A stretch of 64,000 bases of DNA. Origin: Kribbella sp. ALI-6-A. Its GTDB lineage: Bacteria > Actinomycetota > Actinomycetes > Propionibacteriales > Kribbellaceae. Location of the stretch: NCBI RefSeq assembly GCF_001984195.1, contig NZ_MTQN01000012.1:620001-684000 (forward strand), read 5' to 3'. Below, one piece after another: positions 1-6,836 of this stretch. A model generated the notes under the pieces. That model made no database searches, had not been told where the DNA came from, and saw only the letters and a list, made by a program, of their open reading frames with translations. The first letter of the stretch is position 1, and every line of letters starts with the position of its first letter. The position numbers and the translations under genes were made by a program.

Positions 1-223
1 GCACCCGCAGGAACAGCACGCCGCCGATCGCGAAGTTGGCCGCCTGGTAGTCGTCACCGGCGAAGTTCTTGGCCATCGCGGTGAGCGCGAGCAGCCCGAT
101 CCAGTCGCCGAGGCTGGACAGCCCGAAGGCCACCCACAGGCGCCGGAACGCCCGGATCCGCAACACCGCCCGCAGGTCATGCGCCGGTGCAGGATCGGTC
201 AACGGGTCATACACCTCCGGCAC
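1..223 (-). CDS. MFS transporter, N-terminal part (runs off the window start)
   Basis: Only the first 74 codons lie in the window; the 3' end is beyond base 1. The visible protein starts VPEVYDPLTDPAP and continues with RRLWVAFGLSSLGDWIG, the typical first membrane segment of actinobacterial MFS exporters that start directly with a helix after a short cytoplasmic tail. The GTG start was chosen because a TAGGCT box (231-236 on the minus strand) ends 7 bases before it, as in the leaderless genes elsewhere in this window. Substrate cannot be told from so short a fragment. Confidence 0.7.
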   Translation of the reverse strand, partial: MPEVYDPLTDPAPAHDLRAVLRIRAFRRLWVAFGLSSLGDWIGLLALTAMAKNFAGDDYQAANFAIGGVLFLRV

Positions 224-230
224 ACCCCAG

Positions 231-236
231 AGCCTA
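231..236 (-). promoter_or_regulatory. -10 box, leaderless MFS gene
   Basis: TAGGCT ends 7 bases before the GTG start at 223, so transcription would begin at or next to the start codon. No Shine-Dalgarno sequence is present. Confidence 0.45.
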
Positions 237-310
237 GTCGGCCGCACCGACGAACCCGGCCGGCCGCCCCTCGCGTAGGCGGTCGAACGCGCTGGGTGAT
301 GTTCAGCCGA

Positions 311-1195
311 TCACTCCGGGAGGCCCAGGCCCGCATTGACACAGGCTTGGACCAATCGGCGGACCGCGGTCGACTCGGTGTCGGCCCGCCAGACCAGGAC
401 CAGTTCGCTCGGCGGCAGGTCGACGACCGGGACGATCCGGACGCAGGCCCGGGCCAGCACCGGAGCGTTGCCCTCAGCAAGCAGTACGACGCCCTGGCCG
501 TCCGCCACCGCCTCGTACGTCGTCTCGACGTCCGCCACCACCCCACTGATGACCGGTGGCACCCCGCCTCGCTGCTCGACGGCCAGGAAGTGGTCGCGCA
601 GCGGCCCGGCCGACGCGGGCAGTGCGAGCATCGGCTCGCCGGCGATCTCCGCGAACGTCACCGACTCCTGCCCCGCCAGCGGGTGCTTCTCCGCCAGCGC
701 GACCATCCGTCGCTCCCGCGCCAGCGTCACCCACCGGTACGCCGACGGCTCCGGCAGCGGCAACCAGCAGAACGCAGCCTCCGTACTCCGGTCCGCCAGC
801 CCGCAACTGGCGTCGGCCCACGACACCTGCCGCAGCTCCAGCTCGATCTGCTCGGGCAGTTGCGCGCGGATCCTCGGCAGCAAGTTCCGGCCAGGGCTGG
901 TCTGCAGTCCGACCACCACACTGTTCGCCTGCCGAGCGAGTGCGTTCTGGGCCTCGTCCCACCGAGCCACGACCTCGCGTGCGTGGGGCAGGAAGACCGC
1001 ACCGGCAGGAGTCAGGCAGATGCCCCGGTTGTCCCGGCAGAGCAGCGTCTGCCCGAGACTCTTCTCGAGTGCGCGGACCTGCTTGGACAGTGCGGGCTGG
1101 CTGACGTACAGCCGCTCGGCGGCCGCGGTGAAGCTCGCGGCCTCGACCACCGCCAGGAAGTAGCGCAGGTCTCGCACGTGGGCGTCCATAACCAT
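311..1195 (-). CDS. LysR-family transcriptional regulator
   Basis: A 294-residue LTTR of normal family length. An N-terminal winged helix-turn-helix (about residues 5-65, with FLAVVEAASFTAAAERLYVSQPALSKQ) is followed by a periplasmic-binding-protein-like effector domain (about 90-290). The gene is divergent from the quinone oxidoreductase at 1251, the classic arrangement in which an LTTR controls its neighbour in response to a small molecule; the effector is unknown. The start at 1195 is the first of two in-frame ATGs two codons apart (the other at 1189); neither has a clear ribosome binding site. Confidence 0.88.
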   Translation of the reverse strand: MVMDAHVRDLRYFLAVVEAASFTAAAERLYVSQPALSKQVRALEKSLGQTLLCRDNRGICLTPAGAVFLPHAREVVARWDEAQNALARQANSVVVGLQTSPGRNLLPRIRAQLPEQIELELRQVSWADASCGLADRSTEAAFCWLPLPEPSAYRWVTLARERRMVALAEKHPLAGQESVTFAEIAGEPMLALPASAGPLRDHFLAVEQRGGVPPVISGVVADVETTYEAVADGQGVVLLAEGNAPVLARACVRIVPVVDLPPSELVLVWRADTESTAVRRLVQACVNAGLGLPE

Positions 1196-1250
1196 CGGAT
1201 GTACCAGCAGGTCTTGGACCCGGCCGCCGGTCCGCCCGGAGGCTGGACGC

Positions 1251-2186
1251 ATGACCGTTCCCAGCGCGATGCGCGCGCTCGTCTTCGATCCTCCCGGCCT
1301 CCGGATGACGAAGGTCGCCGTGCCCGAACCCGACCCTTCCGAGGCGCTGGTCGCCATCCGGTACTCGAGTCTCAACTGGGTCGAGGTGGCCCGCACCGAG
1401 CTCGTGCACCAACCAGGTGACGTGATCGGGCGGGACTCGGCCGGCACGGTGGTTCGCGCGGCGGCGGACGGATCGGGTCCGGCGGTGGGAGACCGGGTGG
1501 TGGGGTTCCGGGCGCCTGGTGCGTGGGCGGAGTACCAGGCCATCGGCACCGAGGATCTGGCCGTCGTACCGGATTCCGTGGAGCTTGCTGCCGCCGCGGC
1601 ACTACCCGGTGCCGCAGTGAGCGCCCTGCAAGCCGTACGCCGGCTCAGCGCGCACCTGGCAGAGTCGCTGACAGGGCTGCGGGTGCTGGTTACCGGGGCG
1701 TCGGGTGGCGTCGGGCGCGCAGCGACTCAACTAGCCGCCCTGGCGGGAGCGGAGGTGATCGCAGCGGTCGGTACGCCGGAGCGGGGGGCCGGTCTGTCCA
1801 CCCTGGGAGCCGCAGAGGTCGTCACCGACCTGGCCCGCGTCGGCCCGGTGGACGGCGTGCTGGACATCGTCGGCGGCCAGACGCTGACCACGGCGTACGG
1901 GCTGCTGAAGCGTGGCGGGCTCGCACTATCCATCGGCAGCGCGGGTGGCGCGACCACGAGCTTCGACTTCGAGGCCGCTCGGCTGCGCGGTGGGCGCCGC
2001 GCGGTGGAGGCGTTCGCTGTCAGTTCGCCGTTCGGTCCGGACCTGGAGCACCTGCTCGGCTTGCTGGTCGCCGGCCGGTTCGACCCGCAGATCGGCTGGC
2101 TGGGCTCGTGGCGGCAGGTGGACGAAGCCCGCACCGCCTTGCTCGACCGGAAGGTCCTGGGCAAGGCGGTGCTGGAGATCGACTGA
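1251..2186 (+). CDS. zinc-type alcohol dehydrogenase-like quinone oxidoreductase (MDR superfamily)
   Basis: A 311-residue protein with a GroES-like N-terminal domain (about 1-120, including GDVIGRDSAGTVV and GDRVVGF) and a Rossmann NADPH domain whose glycine motif GASGGVG lies at 149-155. No catalytic zinc ligands are visible, so it fits the zinc-independent NADPH:quinone reductase / enoyl reductase branch, which reduces quinones or activated double bonds in the cytoplasm. GGAGG stands 8 bases before the ATG. It is divergent from a LysR gene that probably controls it. The true substrate cannot be read from the sequence. Confidence 0.85.
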   Translation: MTVPSAMRALVFDPPGLRMTKVAVPEPDPSEALVAIRYSSLNWVEVARTELVHQPGDVIGRDSAGTVVRAAADGSGPAVGDRVVGFRAPGAWAEYQAIGTEDLAVVPDSVELAAAAALPGAAVSALQAVRRLSAHLAESLTGLRVLVTGASGGVGRAATQLAALAGAEVIAAVGTPERGAGLSTLGAAEVVTDLARVGPVDGVLDIVGGQTLTTAYGLLKRGGLALSIGSAGGATTSFDFEAARLRGGRRAVEAFAVSSPFGPDLEHLLGLLVAGRFDPQIGWLGSWRQVDEARTALLDRKVLGKAVLEID

Positions 2187-2187
2187 C

Positions 2188-2478
2188 TCAGCCGAACGGC
2201 GGCCGCGCGCCGGTCACGTCGTACAGCTGGATGTCGCCGGCGACGAAGGCGATCCCGGTGTCCGGCGCGCTCGCGACCTTCCGCCAGGCGTCCAGGGTCT
2301 CCTGCGACTCCCAGCGCTCGAAGAGGTTCACCCGCGCGGGGTCTGCGGAGTCGGCCGTCATCGCGAGGTCGAGGCAGCCGGGCGCCGAGCGGGCCCGCCT
2401 GACCAGCTCGACGTGCGCGTCCACGTACTCGTCGCGGCGTTCGGGGTCGACTTGGGCGTGTCCCGCGATGATCAGCAT
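2188..2478 (-). CDS. antibiotic biosynthesis monooxygenase (ABM) domain protein
   Basis: A 96-residue single-domain protein of the dimeric alpha/beta ABM fold (starts MLIIAGHAQVDPERRDEYVD; conserved-looking NLFERWES). Such proteins are cofactor-free monooxygenases or quinol-binding proteins of varied function, so the reaction is not assigned. GGAGG lies 6 bases before the ATG. It follows the F420/FMN-type PPOX gene with a 63-base gap on the same strand and may be co-transcribed. It converges with the quinone reductase gene, leaving one base between the two stop codons. Confidence 0.8.
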   Translation of the reverse strand: MLIIAGHAQVDPERRDEYVDAHVELVRRARSAPGCLDLAMTADSADPARVNLFERWESQETLDAWRKVASAPDTGIAFVAGDIQLYDVTGARPPFG

Positions 2479-2541
2479 GTGTTCCTCCGTCAGGTGGGTG
2501 TCAACCTACCGACGAAGAGGCTGACCGCGATCGGACGCAGC

Positions 2542-2982
2542 TCATCCCCGGGCGGCCCAGGGGCCCTCCCCGGTGATCTTGTGGGGCGTGACCCGCGCGA
2601 TCACCGTGGTCGGCGACAGCCGGTTCTCGAACGGGTAGTCCGTCCCGAGATAGCGCTGCGCCTGCTTGTCCATCAGGTCCGCCCACCGTTGCGCGATGTC
2701 CGGCCCCTCGACCTCGGCCGTCCCGCGGACGACCAGGTACTGCGTGAGCCCGCGCCGGCTGGGCTGGTCGTCCTGGATCACCACGGTGACCCGTGGATCG
2801 CGGCGCAGGTTGCCGGCTTTGCGCTGGTAGCCCTCCATCCCGATCAGGATGTGGTCGCCGTCGCGCTCGGCCCAGACGAGCGACGCCTGCGGCGAGCCGT
2901 CCGCGTCCAGCGTCACCAGGACGGCGTGGTTGTCGGTCTCGAACAGCCGGTGGGTGGTTTCCGGCAACGGGATCGCTGGCAA
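2542..2982 (-). CDS. PPOX-class (pyridoxamine 5'-phosphate oxidase-like) F420-dependent enzyme
   Basis: A 146-residue split-barrel flavin/F420-binding protein. The pattern TLDADGSPQASLVWAERDGD, then a KAGNLRRDPRVTVVI segment, is characteristic of the F420-dependent PPOX family, which reduces unidentified substrates with F420H2. I chose the TTG at 2982 because GGGAGAGGA lies about 8 bases upstream and this start fits the family N-terminus; longer in-frame extensions run into the divergent regulator. It faces the HxlR gene across a shared promoter region of about 70 bases, suggesting redox- or substrate-linked control by that regulator. Confidence 0.82.
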   Translation of the reverse strand: MPAIPLPETTHRLFETDNHAVLVTLDADGSPQASLVWAERDGDHILIGMEGYQRKAGNLRRDPRVTVVIQDDQPSRRGLTQYLVVRGTAEVEGPDIAQRWADLMDKQAQRYLGTDYPFENRLSPTTVIARVTPHKITGEGPWAARG

Positions 2983-3041
2983 GGCAGTTCCTCTCCCTCG
3001 GGGTCGGTCCGACGGTAGCCAGCGCCACGGGAACCCCTGGG

Positions 3042-3047
3042 TACCCT
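3042..3047 (+). promoter_or_regulatory. -10 box, leaderless HxlR gene
   Basis: TACCCT ends 8 bases before the GTG at 3056; there is no ribosome binding site between them. Confidence 0.45.
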
Positions 3048-3055
3048 TGGACGCC

Positions 3056-3412
3056 GTGAACGGCATCGGTGGCGGCGACGTGTTCCTGGCGGACTGCCCG
3101 GCCCGGCTGGCGATCGAGGTGATCGCGGACAAGTGGGCGGTGGTCACCCTGTGGGGGCTCAGCGAAGGCCCTCGCCGGCACGGTGAGCTGGTCGAGCTCA
3201 TCGGCGGCATCTCGAAGAAGGTGTTGACGCAGACACTGCGGCGGCTGCAGTCCAACGGACTGGTCACGCGGCACGACCACGGCGGCGTACCGCCGCGGGT
3301 CGAGTACGACCTGACCGAGCTCGGCAGGTCACTGATGGAGCCGATCCGGCTGCTGACCTCCTGGGCGGCTGAGAACGGCGACGCCGTGCTGGCGGCCCAG
3401 GAGGCTCACTGA
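3056..3412 (+). CDS. HxlR-family winged-helix regulator
   Basis: A 118-residue one-domain HxlR/MarR-like repressor. It has the family's early cysteine (LADCPARLAIEVIADKW), the recognition helix region GISKKVLTQTLRRLQSNGLV and the wing ending VEYDLTELGRSL. HxlR proteins often sense redox state or electrophiles through that cysteine. The GTG start is preceded by a TACCCT box and no Shine-Dalgarno, so it is probably leaderless. The divergent PPOX/ABM pair is the likely target. Confidence 0.87.
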   Translation: MNGIGGGDVFLADCPARLAIEVIADKWAVVTLWGLSEGPRRHGELVELIGGISKKVLTQTLRRLQSNGLVTRHDHGGVPPRVEYDLTELGRSLMEPIRLLTSWAAENGDAVLAAQEAH

Positions 3413-3416
3413 GAGC

Positions 3417-3445
3417 GCCTCACTCCAGGCGCGCCGGAGTGAGGC
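3417..3445. terminator. bidirectional hairpin terminator
   Basis: Perfect 10-base inverted repeat GCCTCACTCC / GGAGTGAGGC with a 9-base loop, between the convergent stops of the HxlR gene (3412) and the beta-galactosidase gene (3452). There is no U-tract, as is usual in high-GC actinobacteria. Confidence 0.75.
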
Positions 3446-3451
3446 GGCAGC

Positions 3452-6250
3452 TCAGCCGCGGAACTGCAGGGAGATGGACGCCGGAGCGGTGTGCAGCTTG
3501 TACTTGTCCGCCAGCGCCGGGCCGCAGGAGTTCGAGCCGATGCCCGCCTGGGCCAGATCCAGCGTCACGTACGTCGTGTCGCCGGCCCGCACGTCGACCG
3601 TGTGCTTGGCGTCCTCCAGGTCCTTGCTGGTCCAGTCGCGCACGGTCAGCCCGAACAGGTCAGGCGCCGCGTCGATCCGCAGCGTGCCCTGCGCGCCGGT
3701 CAGCACGGCCCAGCGGGTGTCGATCCGGTGGCCGTTCTCCTGCGGACGCACGTACGGCGTCTGCAGCTGCGCGACGGTCGCCGAGTATTTTCCGACGGCA
3801 GCGGCCGAGCGGGTGTCGACGTACGCCTCGTTCGGGCCGGTGCCGAACCACTCGACGGTGTCCACCTTCGGCAGCTCGAAGGTGATGCCCAGTCGCGGCA
3901 GAGTCGCCGGGAACTGGCCCTCGGGCGTGATGGTGAGGTCGAGCTGCAGCCCGTCGTCCAGCTGACTCCAGACCCAGGTCGAGAGCAGGCCCCACTGCAA
4001 GGCGGGCGGTGCCGTCCGGGTGACGACCTTCCAGCCGGTCTCGTGCGTGGTGGTCGAGACGACGCGGTGCTGCACCCGGTGCAGTCCGGCCTCGCGCCAG
4101 GCCTCGGCGACACCGGGGATGGCGTCGTTGTCGGTGGGTGCGCGCCAGACGTCGAGGCGGGCGTTGGTCACCGGACCCACGGTGATCCCGTGCACGCCCG
4201 CGACACCTTCGGCAGGCCCATGTGCGACGAGTGCCGCGGCCGCAACGGTGTCGTCCAGCCGGACCTGACCCCAGGCGACCCGATGCCCGGCCTCCGCCCA
4301 CGCCGTACCGTCGGTCAGCTCGGCGCTGACCGTGACCCACGCCTCGGCCTGCTCGGCGAACTCCTGCACCGACGACGGCAGCTCCACCGACACCGTCTGG
4401 CCCGGCGCGATCGCCGGCACCGTCAGGTCACCGCCGGCGACCCGCTCGCCCTCGACCTCGACGACGTACCGGAAGGTCAGATGGCTGGTGTCCAGCACCT
4501 CGTACCGGTTGCCGACCGCCACCTTGTCCTTGCCGTCGGCAACGATGCGGAGCGGCTCGATCACCTTGACGTACTCGAGCATGCCCGGCGACGGCGTCCG
4601 GTCGGGGAACAACAACCCGTCGCAGACGAAGTTGCCGTCGTGAATGGTCTCGCCGAAGTCCCCGCCGTAGGCGTAGAACTCCTCGCCGTTCTCGCTCTTG
4701 CGCAGGCCGTGGTCGATGAACTCCCAGATGAACCCGCCCTGGCAGCGCGGGTACTTCTCGAACAGCTCGCGGTAGTCCAGCAGCCCGCCCGGCCCGTTGC
4801 CCATCGCGTGCCCGTACTCGCACAGGATGAACGGCAGCCCCCGGTACGACGTGGCGTCCTCGCCGATCTTCGCGACGTCCTCGGGCGAGGTGTACATCTG
4901 CGAGTAGACGTCGACGAACTCCGCCTCGGTGTCCCGCTCGTAGTGCACCGGCCGGGACGGGTCGAGCTCCTTGGCCACGTCGTACATGGCCTTGAGGTTG
5001 TCGCCCATGCCGCACTCGTTGCCGAGCGACCAGATCACGATGCTCGGGTGGTTCTTGTCCCGCTGGACCATCCGGCGCATCCGCTCGACCAGGTCGGGAC
5101 GGAACCGCTCGTCCATCACCGGGTTCGGCAGGTCCGGCGGCGTCGGCTCGTAGCCGAAGCCGTGGGTCTCCAGGTCGCACTCGTCCACGACGTACAGGCC
5201 GTGCAGGTCGCACAGGTCGAGGAAGTGCGGGTGCGGCGGGTAGTGGCTGGTGCGGACCGCGTTGATGCCGGCCCGCTTCATGATCAGCACGTCGTCGAGC
5301 ATGTCCTGCTCGGTCAGCGCGCGGCCGCGGTCGGGGTGGACCTCGTGCCGGTTGACGCCGTTGAACAGGACCCGGTTGCCGTTCACGGTGAGCACGCCGT
5401 CGACGATGGCGACCGTGCGGAAGCCGATCCGCAGCCGGACCTCGCCGCCGTCGGTGCGCACCACCGCGTCGTACAGGCGTGGCACCTCGGCACTCCACGG
5501 CTCGACGCTGTCGATCCGCGTGTGCTCGCCGGTCGGCACCTCCAGGCCCAGCTCCGGTACGACGACCGTGCCGGGAACGTCGGACTCGACCACCAGCGTG
5601 CCGGCGCCGTCGGTGTGGTCGTACGCCGCGCGGACCGACACGTCGGTCGGCGCCGACGGCTTCAGCGCGAGCAGGTTGACCTCGCGGAAGATGCCGGACA
5701 GCCACCACATGTCCTGGTCCTCGACGTAGCTGCCGGTCGACCACTGGTGCACGCGGACGGCGATCCGGGCCTCCTGGCCCGGCGTCACCAGCTCGGTGAC
5801 GTCGAACTCGCTCGGCAGCCGCGACCCGGACGACCAGCCGACCCGCTCGCCGTTCACGTACACGGCGAACCGCGAGTCGACCCCCTCGAACCGCAGCACG
5901 ATCCGCGCACCGGCGAAGTCCTCCGGCACGGCCACGGTCCGCACGTAGTCGCCGGTCGGGTTGTCGGTCGGCACGAACGGCGGCTCGAGCGGGAACGGAT
6001 ACACGATGTTCGTGTACGCCGGGGCGCCGTGCCCCTGCAGCTGCCAGTGACCGGGCACGCTGATCGTGTCCCACCCGCTGGTGTCAGGGTTTTTCAGATC
6101 GTCGGGCGCGTCCGCCACACTCGGCGAGAGCCGGAAGCTCCAGTCACCGGTCAGCGAGACCCGGCCGGAGTCGTCGTCCAGCCAGGCCCGCGCGGGCAGC
6201 GTTCCGGCCGCCGGGGCGAAGTCTTCGACATAACTGTGGTCGTAGGTCAC
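3452..6250 (-). CDS. lacZ: GH2 beta-galactosidase (LacZ type)
   Basis: A 932-residue cytoplasmic glycoside hydrolase family 2 enzyme that hydrolyses terminal beta-galactosides such as lactose. In order it has a jelly-roll sugar-binding domain (about 40-210), an immunoglobulin-like domain, the TIM barrel (about 300-590) and a C-terminal beta-sandwich. SLGNECGMGD carries the acid/base Glu (near residue 412) and LCEYGHAMGN the nucleophile Glu (near 477). The open frame extends further upstream, but I start at the GTG at 6250 because a TAGGCT box sits 8 bases before it and the family N-terminus fits. No sugar transporter is adjacent. Confidence 0.9.
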   Translation of the reverse strand: MTYDHSYVEDFAPAAGTLPARAWLDDDSGRVSLTGDWSFRLSPSVADAPDDLKNPDTSGWDTISVPGHWQLQGHGAPAYTNIVYPFPLEPPFVPTDNPTGDYVRTVAVPEDFAGARIVLRFEGVDSRFAVYVNGERVGWSSGSRLPSEFDVTELVTPGQEARIAVRVHQWSTGSYVEDQDMWWLSGIFREVNLLALKPSAPTDVSVRAAYDHTDGAGTLVVESDVPGTVVVPELGLEVPTGEHTRIDSVEPWSAEVPRLYDAVVRTDGGEVRLRIGFRTVAIVDGVLTVNGNRVLFNGVNRHEVHPDRGRALTEQDMLDDVLIMKRAGINAVRTSHYPPHPHFLDLCDLHGLYVVDECDLETHGFGYEPTPPDLPNPVMDERFRPDLVERMRRMVQRDKNHPSIVIWSLGNECGMGDNLKAMYDVAKELDPSRPVHYERDTEAEFVDVYSQMYTSPEDVAKIGEDATSYRGLPFILCEYGHAMGNGPGGLLDYRELFEKYPRCQGGFIWEFIDHGLRKSENGEEFYAYGGDFGETIHDGNFVCDGLLFPDRTPSPGMLEYVKVIEPLRIVADGKDKVAVGNRYEVLDTSHLTFRYVVEVEGERVAGGDLTVPAIAPGQTVSVELPSSVQEFAEQAEAWVTVSAELTDGTAWAEAGHRVAWGQVRLDDTVAAAALVAHGPAEGVAGVHGITVGPVTNARLDVWRAPTDNDAIPGVAEAWREAGLHRVQHRVVSTTTHETGWKVVTRTAPPALQWGLLSTWVWSQLDDGLQLDLTITPEGQFPATLPRLGITFELPKVDTVEWFGTGPNEAYVDTRSAAAVGKYSATVAQLQTPYVRPQENGHRIDTRWAVLTGAQGTLRIDAAPDLFGLTVRDWTSKDLEDAKHTVDVRAGDTTYVTLDLAQAGIGSNSCGPALADKYKLHTAPASISLQFRG

Positions 6251-6258
6251 GGACGACG

Positions 6259-6264
6259 AGCCTA
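6259..6264 (-). promoter_or_regulatory. -10 box, leaderless lacZ
   Basis: TAGGCT, identical to the box before the MFS gene at 223, ends 8 bases before the chosen GTG start of the beta-galactosidase. It decides that start over upstream in-frame alternatives. Confidence 0.5.
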
Positions 6265-6360
6265 CGGGGCTTGTCTTCACATATCCACACTGATGAACAG
6301 ATATGGACAGCGACGCACGGGCCGAAACCGGACACCCGGCGCCGGCCCGCGGCGAGTGTG

Positions 6361-6819
6361 TCAGTCGGCGCAGTCCGCGCAGATTCCGACCAGGGCGACC
6401 TGCTCGGGGGCCAGCCGGAAGCCGAGGTCGCGTTGCAGTTTGCGGCGGGTCGGGTCGAGGGTGTCGCCGGGGGCGTCCAGCACCGTGCCGCATTCGGAGC
6501 AGCGCAGGTGCAGGTGGCGGGGCGCCAGCTCGCCGGACAGGTGGTACGTCGTACCGGCGCGGCCGAGGTGGACGTGGGTAACCAGCCCGAACTCGCCGAG
6601 AGCGTCGAGCGCGCGGTAAACCGTCGCCCGGTGGATGCCCGGGCGGAGCTGCTCGGCGCGTTCGCCGATCTGCTCCGCGCTCAGGTGCTCGTCGGTACTC
6701 GCCAGGACCTCGACCACGGCGAGCCGGGCCGGCGTGACCCGCTCGCCCCGCTCCCGGAGCCGCAGCGCGGTGACCTCGGCCGGGCCTTTCGCGACCGAAC
6801 CCTTCGGAGATGGCGCCAT
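6361..6819 (-). CDS. Fur-family metalloregulator
   Basis: A 152-residue Fur superfamily repressor (Fur, Zur, PerR or Nur). The winged helix covers about residues 15-85 (HRATVYRALDALGEFGLV); the dimerisation and metal domain carries the two structural-zinc CxxC pairs, CSEC and CADC at the extreme C-terminus, and the ligand-rich segment ELAPRHLHLRCSEC. Which metal it senses is not decided by sequence alone. The ATG is only 17 bases after the topA stop, so it is probably the second gene of a topA operon, an unusual partner for a metal regulator. Confidence 0.88.
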   Translation of the reverse strand: MAPSPKGSVAKGPAEVTALRLRERGERVTPARLAVVEVLASTDEHLSAEQIGERAEQLRPGIHRATVYRALDALGEFGLVTHVHLGRAGTTYHLSGELAPRHLHLRCSECGTVLDAPGDTLDPTRRKLQRDLGFRLAPEQVALVGICADCAD

Positions 6820-6836
6820 GTTCCAGTCTGACCTTT

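Noticed and set aside
3491..6619. Plus-strand open frame of over 1000 codons antisense to the beta-galactosidase
   Set aside because: It is Arg/Val/Asp-rich low-complexity translation without motif or ribosome binding site; the minus strand clearly encodes GH2 catalytic motifs. Long antisense frames are normal at this GC content.
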